From: Thermomonas sp.
Lineage (GTDB): Bacteria; Pseudomonadota; Gammaproteobacteria; Xanthomonadales; Xanthomonadaceae
Assembly (NCBI GenBank): GCA_024711415.1
Contig: JANJSW010000268.1
Location: 1 to 9,589 of the forward strand
DNA length: 9,589 bases
Direction: 5' to 3'
The notes beneath the pieces were generated by a model. That model was not told the DNA's origin. It worked only from the letters and a program-made list of their open reading frames with translations, and did not search any database. Of this stretch, positions 1 through 7,706 are shown in pieces (positions within the stretch are counted from its first letter, which is position 1; each line of letters opens with the position of its first letter). The position numbers and the translations under genes are program-made.

Positions 1-2701
1 TGGCGTAATCGGCGAACAGATCTTCGCCGGCCGTCGGCAGCGGCAGTGCCACCTGGCCCTCGCGCGGCTGCGTCGCCGCGCCCAGCAAGGGGCGCTGCTC
101 CTCCACGCCGGCCACCTCCCAGCGCGCACGATGGCGATGACCGGCCAACCCGCGCAGCGCGCCGGCGTCGGCCAGCGCTTCGCGGGCACGGCTGTCCAGC
201 CTGGCGCGCTCGGCCAGATCGGCGACGTCGGCAAAGGCCTGAGTCGCCCTCGCCCGCTCGACCCACCGCGCACTGTCCTCGTTGAAGCCTTTCACCATGC
301 ACAGCCCCATCCGCAATGCGAACGCCCCATGCCGGCCGGCCTCCAGGCTGCACGCCCAGCCGCTGTAGCGCACGTCGACCGGGCGCACTTCCACCCCGTG
401 CCGGCGCGCATCCTGCAGCAGCTGGTCGGGGCTGTAGAACCCCATCGGCTGGCTGTTGAGCAGGGCGCAGGTGAAAGCCGCGGGATGGTGGCATTTGAGC
501 CAACTGCTGGCATAGGTGAGCAGAGCGAAGCTGGCCGCGTGCGACTCCGGGAAGCCGTAGCTGCCGAAGCCCTTGATCTGCTCGAAGATGCGCGCCGCGA
601 ATCCGGCGCTGTAGCCGCGCGCCAGCATGCCGGCGGTCAGCTTGTCCCGATGGTGTTCCAGCCCGCCGTGGCGCTTCCATGCCGCCATCGAACGACGCAG
701 GTCGTCGGCCTCGCCGGGCGTATAGCCGGCGGCGACGATGGCCAGCTCCATCACCTGCTCCTGGAACAGCGGCACGCCCAGCGTGCGCTCGAACACCCTC
801 TCCAGTTCCTTCGAGGGATAGCGCACCGGCTCCTCGCCGGTACGCCGGCGCAGGTAGGGATGCACCATGTCGCCCTGGATGGGCCCCGGGCGCACGATCG
901 CCACCTCGATCACCAGATCGTAGAAGGTGCGCGGCTGCAGCCGCGGCAACATCGCCATCTGCGCGCGCGATTCGATCTGGAACACGCCGATGGTGTCGGC
1001 GCGGCAGATCATGTCGTAGGTGGCAGGATCTTCCGCCGGGATCGTCGCCAGCGTCAGGTCGCGCCCGTGGTGGGCACGCAGCAGGTCGAGGCAACGCCGC
1101 AGCGCGGTGAGCATGCCCAGCGCGAGGATGTCGACCTTGAGCAACCCGACGGCATCCAGGTCGTCCTTGTCCCACTGCACCACGGTGCGCCCGTCCATCG
1201 CCGCGTTCTCCACCGGCACCAGCGTGGACAGCGGCTGCTCGGAGATCACGAACCCGCCCGGATGCTGCGACAGGTGGCGCGGAAACCCCACCAGTTCCCC
1301 GGCCAGCACCAGCACCCGCCGCAACAGCGGGCTGTCGGGGTCGAAGCCTTTTTCGCGCAGGCGCTCGGGCGGCGGCAACGCATCGCTCCAGCGCCCGACG
1401 CAGCCGGCCAGCGTGTCGACCTGGTCCGGTGGCAACCCCAGCGCCTTGGCCACGTCGCGGATCGCACCGGCGCCGTGGTAGCTGCTGGCTACCGCGGTGA
1501 GCGCGGCGCGGTCGCGGCCGTAGCGCTGGAAGATGTACTGGATGACCTCCTCGCGCCGCTCGTGCTCGAAATCGACGTCGATATCCGGCGGCTCGTCGCG
1601 CTCCTTCGAGACGAAACGCTCGAACAGCATGCCGATCCGGTCGGGATCGATCTCGGTGATACCCAGCGCGTAGCAGACCACCGAGTTCGCTGCCGAGCCG
1701 CGGCCCTGGCAGAGGATGCCGAGGCTGCGGGCGTTGCGCACGATGTCGTGCACGGTCAGGAAGTAACCCTCGTAGCGCAGCTCGGCGATCAGGCCCAGTT
1801 CCTTGTCGGCCAGTGCGCGCGCCTTGCGCGGAACCGCCTGCGGCCAGCGCCAGCGCAGGCCCTGTTCGGTCAACGCACGCAACCAGCTGGCGGGCGTCTG
1901 CCCGGCCGGTACCAGCTCCTGCGGATACTGGTATCGCAGTTCGCCCAGATCGAAGCGGCAGCGTCGGGCGATGCACGCGGACTCCGCGAGCAGTTCCGGC
2001 GGGTACAGCCCGGCCAGTGCGTGCAGCGGACGCAGATGGCGCTCGCCGTTCGGAAACAGCCGCAGGCCGGCTTCCGCCACCGTGGTGCGATGGCGGATCG
2101 CGGTCATCACGTCCTGCAGGGCGCGGCGGCCGCGCGCGTGCATGTGCACGTCGCCGGCGGCGACCAGCGGCAGGCCCAGCGTCCTGCCGAGCACCTGCAG
2201 GGCCGCGAGTTTCTCCGCATCGCGCTGGCCGCGGTGCAGTTCCACCGCGATCCACAGCCGCGCCGGGAACATCCCCCGCAACCAGTGCCCGTCCCGGCAG
2301 TCGGTCGGATCATCCGGAATCCACAGTGCGGAAAGTCCGTCCAGCGGCTCGGAAAAGTCCTCGCGCAGCAGTCGGTATTCGCCCTTCGGCGCGCGTCGGC
2401 GGGCGGTGGTGACCAGCCGGCACAGCGCCTGGTAGCCGGCGAGGTTCTCGACCAGCAGCACCAGTTTCGGGCCACCCTCGATCCGCATCTCGCTGCCGAC
2501 GATCAGCGGCAACCCGACCGACTTGGCCGCCTGCCAGGCGCGCACGATGCCGGCCAGCGTGCATTCGTCGGTGATCGCCAAGGCCGTGTAGCCGTGCTGC
2601 TTGGCGCGCTCGAACAGCTCGCGCACGCTGGACGCGCCGCGCTGGAACGAGAAGTTCGACAGGCAGTGCAGCTCGGCATAGGGCATCCCCGTGGGACTCA
2701 T
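1..2701 (-). CDS. dnaE2: Error-prone DNA polymerase DnaE2, C-terminus cut by window edge
   Basis: This is a C-family (Pol III alpha-like) polymerase used for damage-induced translesion synthesis with ImuA and ImuB. About 900 residues are visible in one uninterrupted frame, and the frame at position 1 agrees with the ATG at 2701. Order of domains: an N-terminal PHP domain with a degenerate metal motif ([11 protein letters not shown], residues 9-19); a QGRGSAANS nucleotide-binding segment near 332; the catalytic PPDIDVDF at 371-378 (D373, D375); the third catalytic Asp in [11 protein letters not shown] (D524); then a conserved [12 protein letters not shown] block from 717. It breaks off at GEDLFADYA, where the C-terminal OB-fold region would follow. 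DnaE2 proteins are usually about 1,030-1,090 residues, so roughly 130-190 are outside the window. The ATG overlaps the imuB stop as ATGA and has no clear Shine-Dalgarno, which suggests coupled translation. The SNFSF-type N-terminus and the imuAB context separate it from the replicative DnaE1. Confidence 0.96.
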   Translation of the reverse strand, partial: MSPTGMPYAELHCLSNFSFQRGASSVRELFERAKQHGYTALAITDECTLAGIVRAWQAAKSVGLPLIVGSEMRIEGGPKLVLLVENLAGYQALCRLVTTARRRAPKGEYRLLREDFSEPLDGLSALWIPDDPTDCRDGHWLRGMFPARLWIAVELHRGQRDAEKLAALQVLGRTLGLPLVAAGDVHMHARGRRALQDVMTAIRHRTTVAEAGLRLFPNGERHLRPLHALAGLYPPELLAESACIARRCRFDLGELRYQYPQELVPAGQTPASWLRALTEQGLRWRWPQAVPRKARALADKELGLIAELRYEGYFLTVHDIVRNARSLGILCQGRGSAANSVVCYALGITEIDPDRIGMLFERFVSKERDEPPDIDVDFEHERREEVIQYIFQRYGRDRAALTAVASSYHGAGAIRDVAKALGLPPDQVDTLAGCVGRWSDALPPPERLREKGFDPDSPLLRRVLVLAGELVGFPRHLSQHPGGFVISEQPLSTLVPVENAAMDGRTVVQWDKDDLDAVGLLKVDILALGMLTALRRCLDLLRAHHGRDLTLATIPAEDPATYDMICRADTIGVFQIESRAQMAMLPRLQPRTFYDLVIEVAIVRPGPIQGDMVHPYLRRRTGEEPVRYPSKELERVFERTLGVPLFQEQVMELAIVAAGYTPGEADDLRRSMAAWKRHGGLEHHRDKLTAGMLARGYSAGFAARIFEQIKGFGSYGFPESHAASFALLTYASSWLKCHHPAAFTCALLNSQPMGFYSPDQLLQDARRHGVEVRPVDVRYSGWACSLEAGRHGAFALRMGLCMVKGFNEDSARWVERARATQAFADVADLAERARLDSRAREALADAGALRGLAGHRHRARWEVAGVEEQRPLLGAATQPREGQVALPLPTAGEDLFADYA

Positions 2702-4131
2702 GCGAACCAGCCGTGCAGCCAGTAGTCGCCGTCGTCGCCCACCGGCCGGTACACCCAGGCGCGCTGGCCGGTGGCCAGCCGGGCGATGGCGTAATCGCGG
2801 CGGATGTCGCCGTTCCACCAGCCGGACTCGATGCGTTCGGGGCCCGTCAGCAGGCGCGGCGTCGGGCCGCGCAGCGGGATGGGTCTGGCCAGCAGCCAGC
2901 CCGGGCGCTGTGGCGGCAGTGCCTGCGCGGCAAGCCGGGCCTCGCCGTGACGGGAGGGAGGCGCCGCGACCTCGCGCCACGCCGCCTCCGGGCGATGGTC
3001 GTCATGGGCGGACAGTCCGTGCACGGCCGTTTCCCCCAGCCGTGCACGCAGGCGCTCGCGCAGCTGCTCCCACGATGTCGCCTGCTGCGGGCGCGCATCG
3101 AACAGCTCGCGGTGCGCCGGCATGAACGGCGGCAACTCCTCCGCCACCAGCGCCAGCGCGCGCACCGGCGCGGCCACCTGCGCCTGCTCCAGCCGGCCAC
3201 GCGCCAGCTCGAACAGCAGCGCGGCATCGCGTTCCGGCGCAAGCAGCCCGACCGCCACCACGGTCGCCGCGCGTCCCTCGTGTTCCAGTTGCAGGGTGAA
3301 CCGCTGCACGCCGCCATCGCGGCCGGCCAGGAACGCGGCAAGGTCCGCGGTCAGCCGCTTCAGCGGGAACAGCAGCGCCTGCGAGGATTCGACTTCGTAG
3401 CCCAGTTCGATCCGCATGGCGAACCGGTCCGGCGGGCGATACCAGCCCAACGCCAGTTCGCGCTCGCCCAGCAACGCATCCAGGTGCCGCAGGGCATCGG
3501 CCGGGAAGCGCCGCGCCAGCCCGGCGCGTGGCAGGACCATGACCTGCCGCAGCGTGCGCAGGCCCATGCGCTGGAAGGCGGTGGCGACCTCGGGCGCGAA
3601 ACCGGCGCGCTGCACCGGCAGTTGCCCGAGGGCATGGCGCATCGGCTCGATGCCGGCCACCGCCAGCCCGTCGTGGACATTGGCCAGCGCCCGCGCCGCC
3701 GCCGGGTTCGGCGCGGCGACGATGCGGTGGCGGAAGCCCAGCTGCGCCAGTTCTTCCCGCAGCCGGGCCTCGAAACGCGGCCAGGGCCCGAACAGGCCCA
3801 GGCTGCCTTCGATCTCGACGATCAACGCATGGCCGTATTGGGCGCTCACCTGCGAACTGAAGCGGTAGGCCCAAGCGGCGAGGAAGCGGTGCCAGCGGGC
3901 CTCCTCGTGCGGGTCGTGTTCGATGATGGCGAAGCTGCCGGCGAGCGCCTGCGCCGCGGCCAGGCCCATGCCCCGGCGCAGGCCGAGCGCACGTGCGCCC
4001 GGATTGACCGCATGCAGCACGCGCCGCTGCGGCGCCCCCGCGACCAGCGCCAGCGGCGCATCGGGGTCGGCGCAGCGCCGCAGCACGCCGTCCAGCGCGA
4101 GCTGCGGCAGCAGGATGCAGACCCAGCGCAT
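2698..4131 (-). CDS. imuB: ImuB, inactive Y-family polymerase-like mutasome protein
   Basis: This 477-residue protein has a Y-family polymerase layout (palm/fingers, thumb, little finger) plus a C-terminal extension. In this family it works as a scaffold joining DnaE2 to the beta clamp and ImuA rather than as a polymerase. The catalytic acids are missing, as expected. The N-terminus reads [12 protein letters not shown] instead of the usual DMDAFFASVE type. The second motif reads [13 protein letters not shown] (103-115) instead of the SxDEAxLD type. The little-finger segment [11 protein letters not shown] (250-260) and the C-terminal block [14 protein letters not shown] (437-450) are typical of ImuB. 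A possible clamp-binding peptide is RELFD at 341-345, but this is weak. The gene begins 3 bp after the imuA stop and its TGA overlaps the dnaE2 ATG. The start is chosen because MRWVCILLP is the usual beginning of the fold and fits the imuA junction. Confidence 0.94.
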   Translation of the reverse strand: MRWVCILLPQLALDGVLRRCADPDAPLALVAGAPQRRVLHAVNPGARALGLRRGMGLAAAQALAGSFAIIEHDPHEEARWHRFLAAWAYRFSSQVSAQYGHALIVEIEGSLGLFGPWPRFEARLREELAQLGFRHRIVAAPNPAAARALANVHDGLAVAGIEPMRHALGQLPVQRAGFAPEVATAFQRMGLRTLRQVMVLPRAGLARRFPADALRHLDALLGERELALGWYRPPDRFAMRIELGYEVESSQALLFPLKRLTADLAAFLAGRDGGVQRFTLQLEHEGRAATVVAVGLLAPERDAALLFELARGRLEQAQVAAPVRALALVAEELPPFMPAHRELFDARPQQATSWEQLRERLRARLGETAVHGLSAHDDHRPEAAWREVAAPPSRHGEARLAAQALPPQRPGWLLARPIPLRGPTPRLLTGPERIESGWWNGDIRRDYAIARLATGQRAWVYRPVGDDGDYWLHGWFA

Positions 4132-4134
4132 GGC

Positions 4135-4749
4135 CTAGCCTGCAAGCGGGAGCGGCCGTGGCGGTGCCAGCCCGCCGCGACACTTGAGCACGCGCAGCTG
4201 CGCCGGGCGCGCGTCGATGGCGATGCGCAGCGCCGCCGGCGAGGGATTGCGCGCGGCGGTGAGCGGCCGGGTCGCGAATGCCAGCGTGCGCCCTGATTCG
4301 GCGGCCACCTGCAGCCGCCGCAGCGCGCGGTCGTCGGCGGCCAGCGGCCAGCACAGCACCGCGCCGCAGCTGCCCGAACGCAGGCACTGTTCGGCCGCCC
4401 ACAGGGCATCGCGGGGCGACCCGGCCGCGACCACCTGCAGCTGGCGCAATTCGATTCCCGCTGCCTGCCAGGCCGGCGCGAACGGGATGTAGGGCGGCGC
4501 CACCAGCACGATGCGTTCGCCGGCCTGCGACAGCCGCGCCAGCGCCGGCCACAGCAATTGCAGCTCACCCACCCCGTCCACCGGGATCAGCAGCTCGCTC
4601 AGCGCCGCCTCCGGCCAACCACCGGTGGGCAGCGCCGCGTCCAGCGCGGCATGCCCGGTGGGCTGTGCGCTCGGCGGCAACGGCGCCGGCTGTCCCTTCC
4701 AGACGCGCCGCTGGTGCAGCAGCGCATCGATCGCAACCACCGCGCCCAT
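4135..4749 (-). CDS. imuA: ImuA, RecA-like translesion synthesis accessory protein
   Basis: This 204-residue protein has a RecA/SulA-like fold and partners ImuB and DnaE2 in SOS mutagenesis. Visible family marks are GHAALDAALPTGGWPEAALSE (from residue 32), the degenerate Walker-A-like VDGVGELQLL (57-66), which lacks the GKT lysine, a hydrophobic strand in RIVLVAPPYIPFAP (79-92), and LRVLKCRGG near the C-terminus (185-193). The frame is open further upstream to 4827, but that part overlaps lexA and looks unlike protein. The ATG at 4749 lies 1 bp after the lexA stop and has a GGGG ribosome-binding sequence about 6 nt upstream. ImuA sequences diverge strongly, so the identification rests on these motifs together with its position between lexA and imuB. 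The degenerate P-loop makes ATP hydrolysis uncertain. Confidence 0.9.
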   Translation of the reverse strand: MGAVVAIDALLHQRRVWKGQPAPLPPSAQPTGHAALDAALPTGGWPEAALSELLIPVDGVGELQLLWPALARLSQAGERIVLVAPPYIPFAPAWQAAGIELRQLQVVAAGSPRDALWAAEQCLRSGSCGAVLCWPLAADDRALRRLQVAAESGRTLAFATRPLTAARNPSPAALRIAIDARPAQLRVLKCRGGLAPPRPLPLAG

Positions 4750-4750
4750 G

Positions 4751-5359
4751 TCATCCCCGCCGGACCAGGCCGCAGAACACACCTTCGACCGCGAAGTCCT
4801 GCCCCGGCTGGACTTCGATCGGCGCATAGGCCGGATTGCGCGGCAGCAGGCGCAGCGTGCCCGTGGCGCGCGCCAGTCGCTTGATGGTCAGCTCGCCGTC
4901 CAGCCGCGCCACCACCACCTGCCCGTCGCGGGCCTCCGGGGTGCGCTTCACCCCGACCAGGTCGCCATCGAGGATGCCGTCTTCGATCATCGAATCGCCC
5001 TGCACCCGCAGCAGGTAGTCCGGCGTGGCCGAAAACAGCCGCGTATCCAGGGTCAGGGTATCGGCCAGCCCGGCATCGGCACCGATCGGCACGCCCGCCG
5101 CCACCCGGCCCAGCACCGGCACCCGCAGGAGGTCGGCGCGCGCCCGCATCCCGGCCGGGCGGATGCCGCGCGCCTGCCCGGGAGTGACTTCCACCAGCCC
5201 GGCTTCGGCCAGCGCCAGCACGTGCTTGCGCGCGGACGCACGGGTCGCCAGCCCGCAGGCGGCGGCGATCTCGGCCAGGGTCGGCGGCTGGCCGTAGCCG
5301 GCCACGCGGTCACGGATGAAGCCGAGGACGGCTGCGCGGCGGAGAGGAATGCTGGCCAT
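4751..5359 (-). CDS. lexA: LexA repressor heading the imuA-imuB-dnaE2 operon (LexA2-type)
   Basis: This is an SOS transcriptional repressor that cleaves itself when RecA filaments form on damaged DNA. The 202-residue product has a winged-helix N-terminus (TLAEIAAACGLATRASARKHVLALAEAGLVE, from residue 27), the scissile Ala88-Gly89 bond in GRVAAGVPI, the nucleophile Ser123 in GDSMIEDG and the general-base Lys160 in ELTIKRL. The C-terminal NPAYAPIEV and VEGVFCGLVR segments are also typical. All autoproteolysis residues are present. Being first in the operon, with its stop 1 bp from imuA, it should set its own level and that of the mutasome. The start is uncertain: the ATG at 5359 fits the usual LexA N-terminus (MASIPLRRAAVLGFI) but has no ribosome-binding site. 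The in-frame ATG at 5368 (MYPMASI) lies inside the putative operator and has GGGA 5 nt upstream. Xanthomonads often carry two LexA proteins; the operon position suggests the LexA2 type (inference). Confidence 0.95.
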   Translation of the reverse strand: MASIPLRRAAVLGFIRDRVAGYGQPPTLAEIAAACGLATRASARKHVLALAEAGLVEVTPGQARGIRPAGMRARADLLRVPVLGRVAAGVPIGADAGLADTLTLDTRLFSATPDYLLRVQGDSMIEDGILDGDLVGVKRTPEARDGQVVVARLDGELTIKRLARATGTLRLLPRNPAYAPIEVQPGQDFAVEGVFCGLVRRG

Positions 5360-5360
5360 A

Positions 5361-5376
5361 GGATACATTTGTATCC
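5361..5376 (-). promoter_or_regulatory. Putative LexA operator palindrome before lexA
   Basis: Read on the minus strand, the site is GGATACAAATGTATCC. The 7-bp arms GGATACA and TGTATCC are perfect inverted repeats around a 2-bp centre. From memory, the reported Xanthomonas campestris LexA2 site is TGTACAAATGTACA, which shares the ten-base core TACAAATGTA with this one. The palindrome ends one base before the lexA ATG at 5359. Assignment as a LexA operator follows from position, symmetry and this core. No convincing -35/-10 pair was found around it, although TACAAA within the site could be part of a -10 element. Confidence 0.78.
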
Positions 5377-5421
5377 CAAACTCCGGCATTGCGCCAGCCT
5401 GCCGCGGCCGGTCCGTGGACA

Positions 5422-5445
5422 ACGAAAACCCGCCAGCGGCGGGTT
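5422..5445 (-). terminator. Intrinsic terminator after ycgR
   Basis: Read on the minus strand, this is a perfect 8-bp GC-rich stem (AACCCGCC / GGCGGGTT) with a 3-nt GCT loop at 5427-5445, followed by a T-rich run (TTCGTT). It lies 24 bp past the ycgR stop codon. It should end the ycgR transcript and insulate the lexA operon, whose promoter would then lie within about 5360-5421. The stem is short, but symmetry, position and tail agree. Confidence 0.7.
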
Positions 5446-5468
5446 CCGGTAATGCCTGCCCTGCCGCG

Positions 5469-6230
5469 CTACTCCAGGCCGCGCCGGCGTGCCAGCTGAT
5501 CGCGGTCGAGCTGCATCAGATAGCGGAACAGCTTGCGCTGCGCCGCCGGGGTCAGGCCGACGAACTCGCAGCCGGCCTGGGCCACGTCGTAGCCGATATG
5601 GCCGCGCGTCAGCACGTGGCGGATCTGCAGGTTCACTTCCACCTCGCCGATGTCCGGCAGCTCGATCCGGCAGCCCTTCAGTACCTCGCCGGTCTTGAAC
5701 GCAGCGTCTGCGCGGGTGGCGACGATGGCCAGACCGCCACCGCCGATGTCGCGGATGCTGGCCTGGATTTCGCGGTCGCCGTCGGGCAGGCGCAGGTGGC
5801 AGACCAGGGTGCCGCTGGGCGGCTCGCGCCGCATGAACTCGCGCCGCTGCAGGTACAGCATGCGCGCAGGCAGCGACAGCCGCAGCGCCGGCTTGTCCTC
5901 GAAACTGTCCAGCCACGCCGGACCGGCGGAAAAACGCAGCGCGGCGCGGTCGATGCTGCCCTCGATGCGCAGCAGGTGCGCGCCCATCCAGGCATCCAGC
6001 AGCTTGCGATTGGACGGCACGTCGATCCACAGCGAGGCATCGTCCACCCGCAGCAGCATGGTCGCCATGCTGTCGTCACTACCTTCCGCGCGCACGGTCA
6101 GCGCGCAGCGTTCGCCCGCCAGCCTCTGCAGGTGGTGGCGGATCTCGCCGGCATCATGGACGTAGAACTTGTCGTAATAGCCGTCCAGGTCGGCCGCGTC
6201 CAGCTCGGAAGGGGGCGGAACTTCGCTCAT
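5469..6230 (-). CDS. ycgR: YcgR-like PilZ-domain protein (c-di-GMP flagellar brake family)
   Basis: This is a 253-residue cytoplasmic protein with two domains: an N-terminal YcgR/PilZN-like domain (about 20-122) and a C-terminal PilZ domain (about 125-245). The family binds cyclic-di-GMP and, in enterobacteria, slows flagellar rotation. The first PilZ motif RRxxxR is present as RREFMR (129-134), preceded by the typical LYLQ. The second motif, usually (D/N)xSxxG, reads DIGGGG (161-166), so the serine is replaced by glycine. The end has the usual YcgR helix (AAQRKLFRYLMQLDRDQLARR). No flagellar genes lie nearby, so the flagellar role is by family only. The ribosome-binding site is weak. The gene starts 46 bp after the symporter stop on the same strand with no obvious terminator between, so read-through from the symporter is possible. 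It ends in its own terminator upstream of lexA. Confidence 0.88.
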   Translation of the reverse strand: MSEVPPPSELDAADLDGYYDKFYVHDAGEIRHHLQRLAGERCALTVRAEGSDDSMATMLLRVDDASLWIDVPSNRKLLDAWMGAHLLRIEGSIDRAALRFSAGPAWLDSFEDKPALRLSLPARMLYLQRREFMRREPPSGTLVCHLRLPDGDREIQASIRDIGGGGLAIVATRADAAFKTGEVLKGCRIELPDIGEVEVNLQIRHVLTRGHIGYDVAQAGCEFVGLTPAAQRKLFRYLMQLDRDQLARRRGLE

Positions 6231-6276
6231 CCAGCAAGCTTAACGGCTGGCAGGTGCCGATGCTTGATGGCGATGC

Positions 6277-7602
6277 TCACTCGGCGTCGGCCACGTCACC
6301 CTCGCGCACCCCGACATTGGTGGGCGCAGCTTCGTAGATGTCCCGGTCCAGCAGCCCGGTTTCCCGCGCCACCAGCACCGGCACCAGCATCTGCCCGGTC
6401 ACGTTGGTCATGGTGCGCATCATGTCCAGCACGCGGTCGATGGCGTACAGGTAGCCGATGGTTTCCAGCGGCAGCCCGGCCGCGCTCAGCACCACCGTGG
6501 CCATGATCACCGCGGTGCCGGGCACGCCGGCGGTGCCGAAGCTGCCCAGCACCGAGGCCAGCGCGATGATCAGGTACTGCGACAGCGACAGCTCGATGCC
6601 GGCGTACTGCGAAATGAACACCGCCGCCAGCGCCGGGTAGATCGCGCCGCAGCCGTCCATCTTGATGGTCGCGCCCAGCGGCACCGCGAACGAAGCGTAG
6701 TCCTTGTTGACGCCCAGGTTGTGGGTGGCGCTACGCAGCGACACCGGCAATGCGGCGAAGCTGCTCGAGGCCACGAACGCCACCTGCATGCCGGGCGCGG
6801 CGCCGCGGAAGAACTTCAGCGGGTTCAGCCCGTGCGCCAACAGCAAGCCGCTGTACACCACCACGATATGGAAGGCGCAGGCCGCGTACAGGGCGAACAC
6901 GAAGTTGAGCAGCGGGCGCAGCTGCTCGAAACCGTAACCGCCCACCAGCGCGGCGATCAGACCGAAGGTGCCGAACGGGGTGAACTCCAGCACGTAGCGG
7001 GTCACCTGGATCATCACGTCGCTGGCTTCGCCCACCAGCTTGCGCACGCCGGCCACCTTCTCGCCCAGCTTGACCATCGCAAAGCCGACCAGGCCGGCGA
7101 AGAAGATCACCTGCAGCACGGTGCCGCTGCGCGGGACCAGCACCTTGGTGCCATCGGCCAGCTTGGCGGTGGCGGCCCCGCCCAGCGCCTGGAACGGGTT
7201 GGCCGGCACCAGGTTGAGCAGCATGTCCAGCGCGCCCGGCACGTCCTTGGGTTTGTAGTCGGAGGCGATCTGCAGCACGCCGACGCCACTGCCGGGCTGG
7301 ATGATCCAGCCGAACAGCAGGCCCACGCCCACCGCCAGCACCGCGGTGATGGCGAACCAGGCGAAGGTGCGGCCGGCCAGCGCGGCGATCGACTTCTGCC
7401 CGCTCAGCGACGCCACCGCGTTGATCACCGCGAAGAACACCAGCGGCACCGCGATCATCATGATCAGGGTGACGTAGAGGTCGCCGATCGGCCCGAACCA
7501 GGTTTCCGCATCCTTGCCGAAGGCCCAGCCGGCCAGCGCACCGAACACGAAACCCAGCACCACGCGCTTCCAGAACTTGATGCGGAACCACCAGTCGAAC
7601 AT
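6277..7602 (-). CDS. DAACS/SDF-family dicarboxylate or amino-acid:cation symporter
   Basis: This 441-residue inner-membrane transporter belongs to the GltPh/DctA/GltP fold, which imports C4-dicarboxylates or acidic amino acids with cations. Visible landmarks are the hydrophobic N-terminal helices (VVLGFVFGALAGWAFG; LYVTLIMMIAVPLVFFAVI), the HP1 serine motif ASSSFAALP (278-286), the TM7 motif GATIKMDGCGAIYPA (310-324), the HP2 loop GSFGTAGVPGTAV (353-365) and the TM8 motif AIDRVLDMMRTMTNVTGQ (387-404). The substrate-binding equivalents of GltPh D394, R397 and N401 are kept (D393, R396, N400). The GltPh N310 position is Lys314 and the D405 position is Gln404, so sodium coupling is doubtful. Length is normal for the family. 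The start at 7602 gives MFDWWFRIKFWKR, a typical N-terminus, with GGGG about 8 nt upstream; the open frame extends further but overlaps the divergent gene. Substrate is undetermined. Confidence 0.93.
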   Translation of the reverse strand: MFDWWFRIKFWKRVVLGFVFGALAGWAFGKDAETWFGPIGDLYVTLIMMIAVPLVFFAVINAVASLSGQKSIAALAGRTFAWFAITAVLAVGVGLLFGWIIQPGSGVGVLQIASDYKPKDVPGALDMLLNLVPANPFQALGGAATAKLADGTKVLVPRSGTVLQVIFFAGLVGFAMVKLGEKVAGVRKLVGEASDVMIQVTRYVLEFTPFGTFGLIAALVGGYGFEQLRPLLNFVFALYAACAFHIVVVYSGLLLAHGLNPLKFFRGAAPGMQVAFVASSSFAALPVSLRSATHNLGVNKDYASFAVPLGATIKMDGCGAIYPALAAVFISQYAGIELSLSQYLIIALASVLGSFGTAGVPGTAVIMATVVLSAAGLPLETIGYLYAIDRVLDMMRTMTNVTGQMLVPVLVARETGLLDRDIYEAAPTNVGVREGDVADAE

Positions 7603-7629
7603 GCGCGTAACCCCGGGAAAGACCGTCGA

Positions 7630-7658
7630 ACAATACCGGAGCGCCGTCGCGGCGTCAG
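7630..7658 (-). promoter_or_regulatory. Candidate sigma70 promoter for the symporter
   Basis: On the minus strand CTGACG (7658-7653) resembles a -35 and TATTGT (7635-7630) a -10, separated by 17 bp. Each matches the consensus at four of six positions. Transcription would begin near 7623, giving a leader of about 20 nt that contains the GGGG ribosome-binding sequence. This is a pattern match only. Confidence 0.35.
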
Positions 7659-7694
7659 CGCCATCCGCGCAACACTGCGGACATGGTGACCATT

Positions 7695-7700
7695 CATAAT
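7695..7700 (+). promoter_or_regulatory. Candidate -10 box of the phosphatase gene, possibly leaderless
   Basis: CATAAT matches TATAAT at five of six positions and ends six bases before the phosphatase ATG at 7707. No good -35 is seen at the usual spacing, and the bases before the ATG (GTGCGC) hold no Shine-Dalgarno. If this box is used, transcription would start at or very near the A of the start codon, giving a leaderless message. The divergent gap of 104 bp contains nothing else I can support. Confidence 0.3.
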
Positions 7701-7706
7701 GTGCGC

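Noticed and set aside
131..2725. An 864-codon open frame on the plus strand opposite dnaE2
   Set aside because: It lies exactly antisense to a clear, motif-rich DnaE2. The peptide is rich in Arg, Gln, His and Ala with no recognisable domain, as expected from GC-skewed codon positions.
2713..4296. A 527-codon plus-strand frame opposite imuB
   Set aside because: It is antisense to ImuB, has low-complexity Arg/Gln/Ala composition, and shows no ribosome-binding site or motif.
3002..4552. A 516-codon minus-strand frame overlapping imuA and imuB
   Set aside because: It is out of frame with two recognised proteins, and its sequence is almost entirely Ala, Gly and Arg.
4750..4827. N-terminal extension of imuA to an upstream ATG at 4827
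   Set aside because: The 26 added residues are Arg/Ser-rich and overlap the lexA C-terminus. The ATG at 4749 has a good ribosome-binding sequence and fits the tight junction.
6231..6276. Possible terminator between the symporter and ycgR (CCAGC...GCTGG)
   Set aside because: The stem is only 5 bp with a 10-nt loop and has no T-run, so it is too weak to call.
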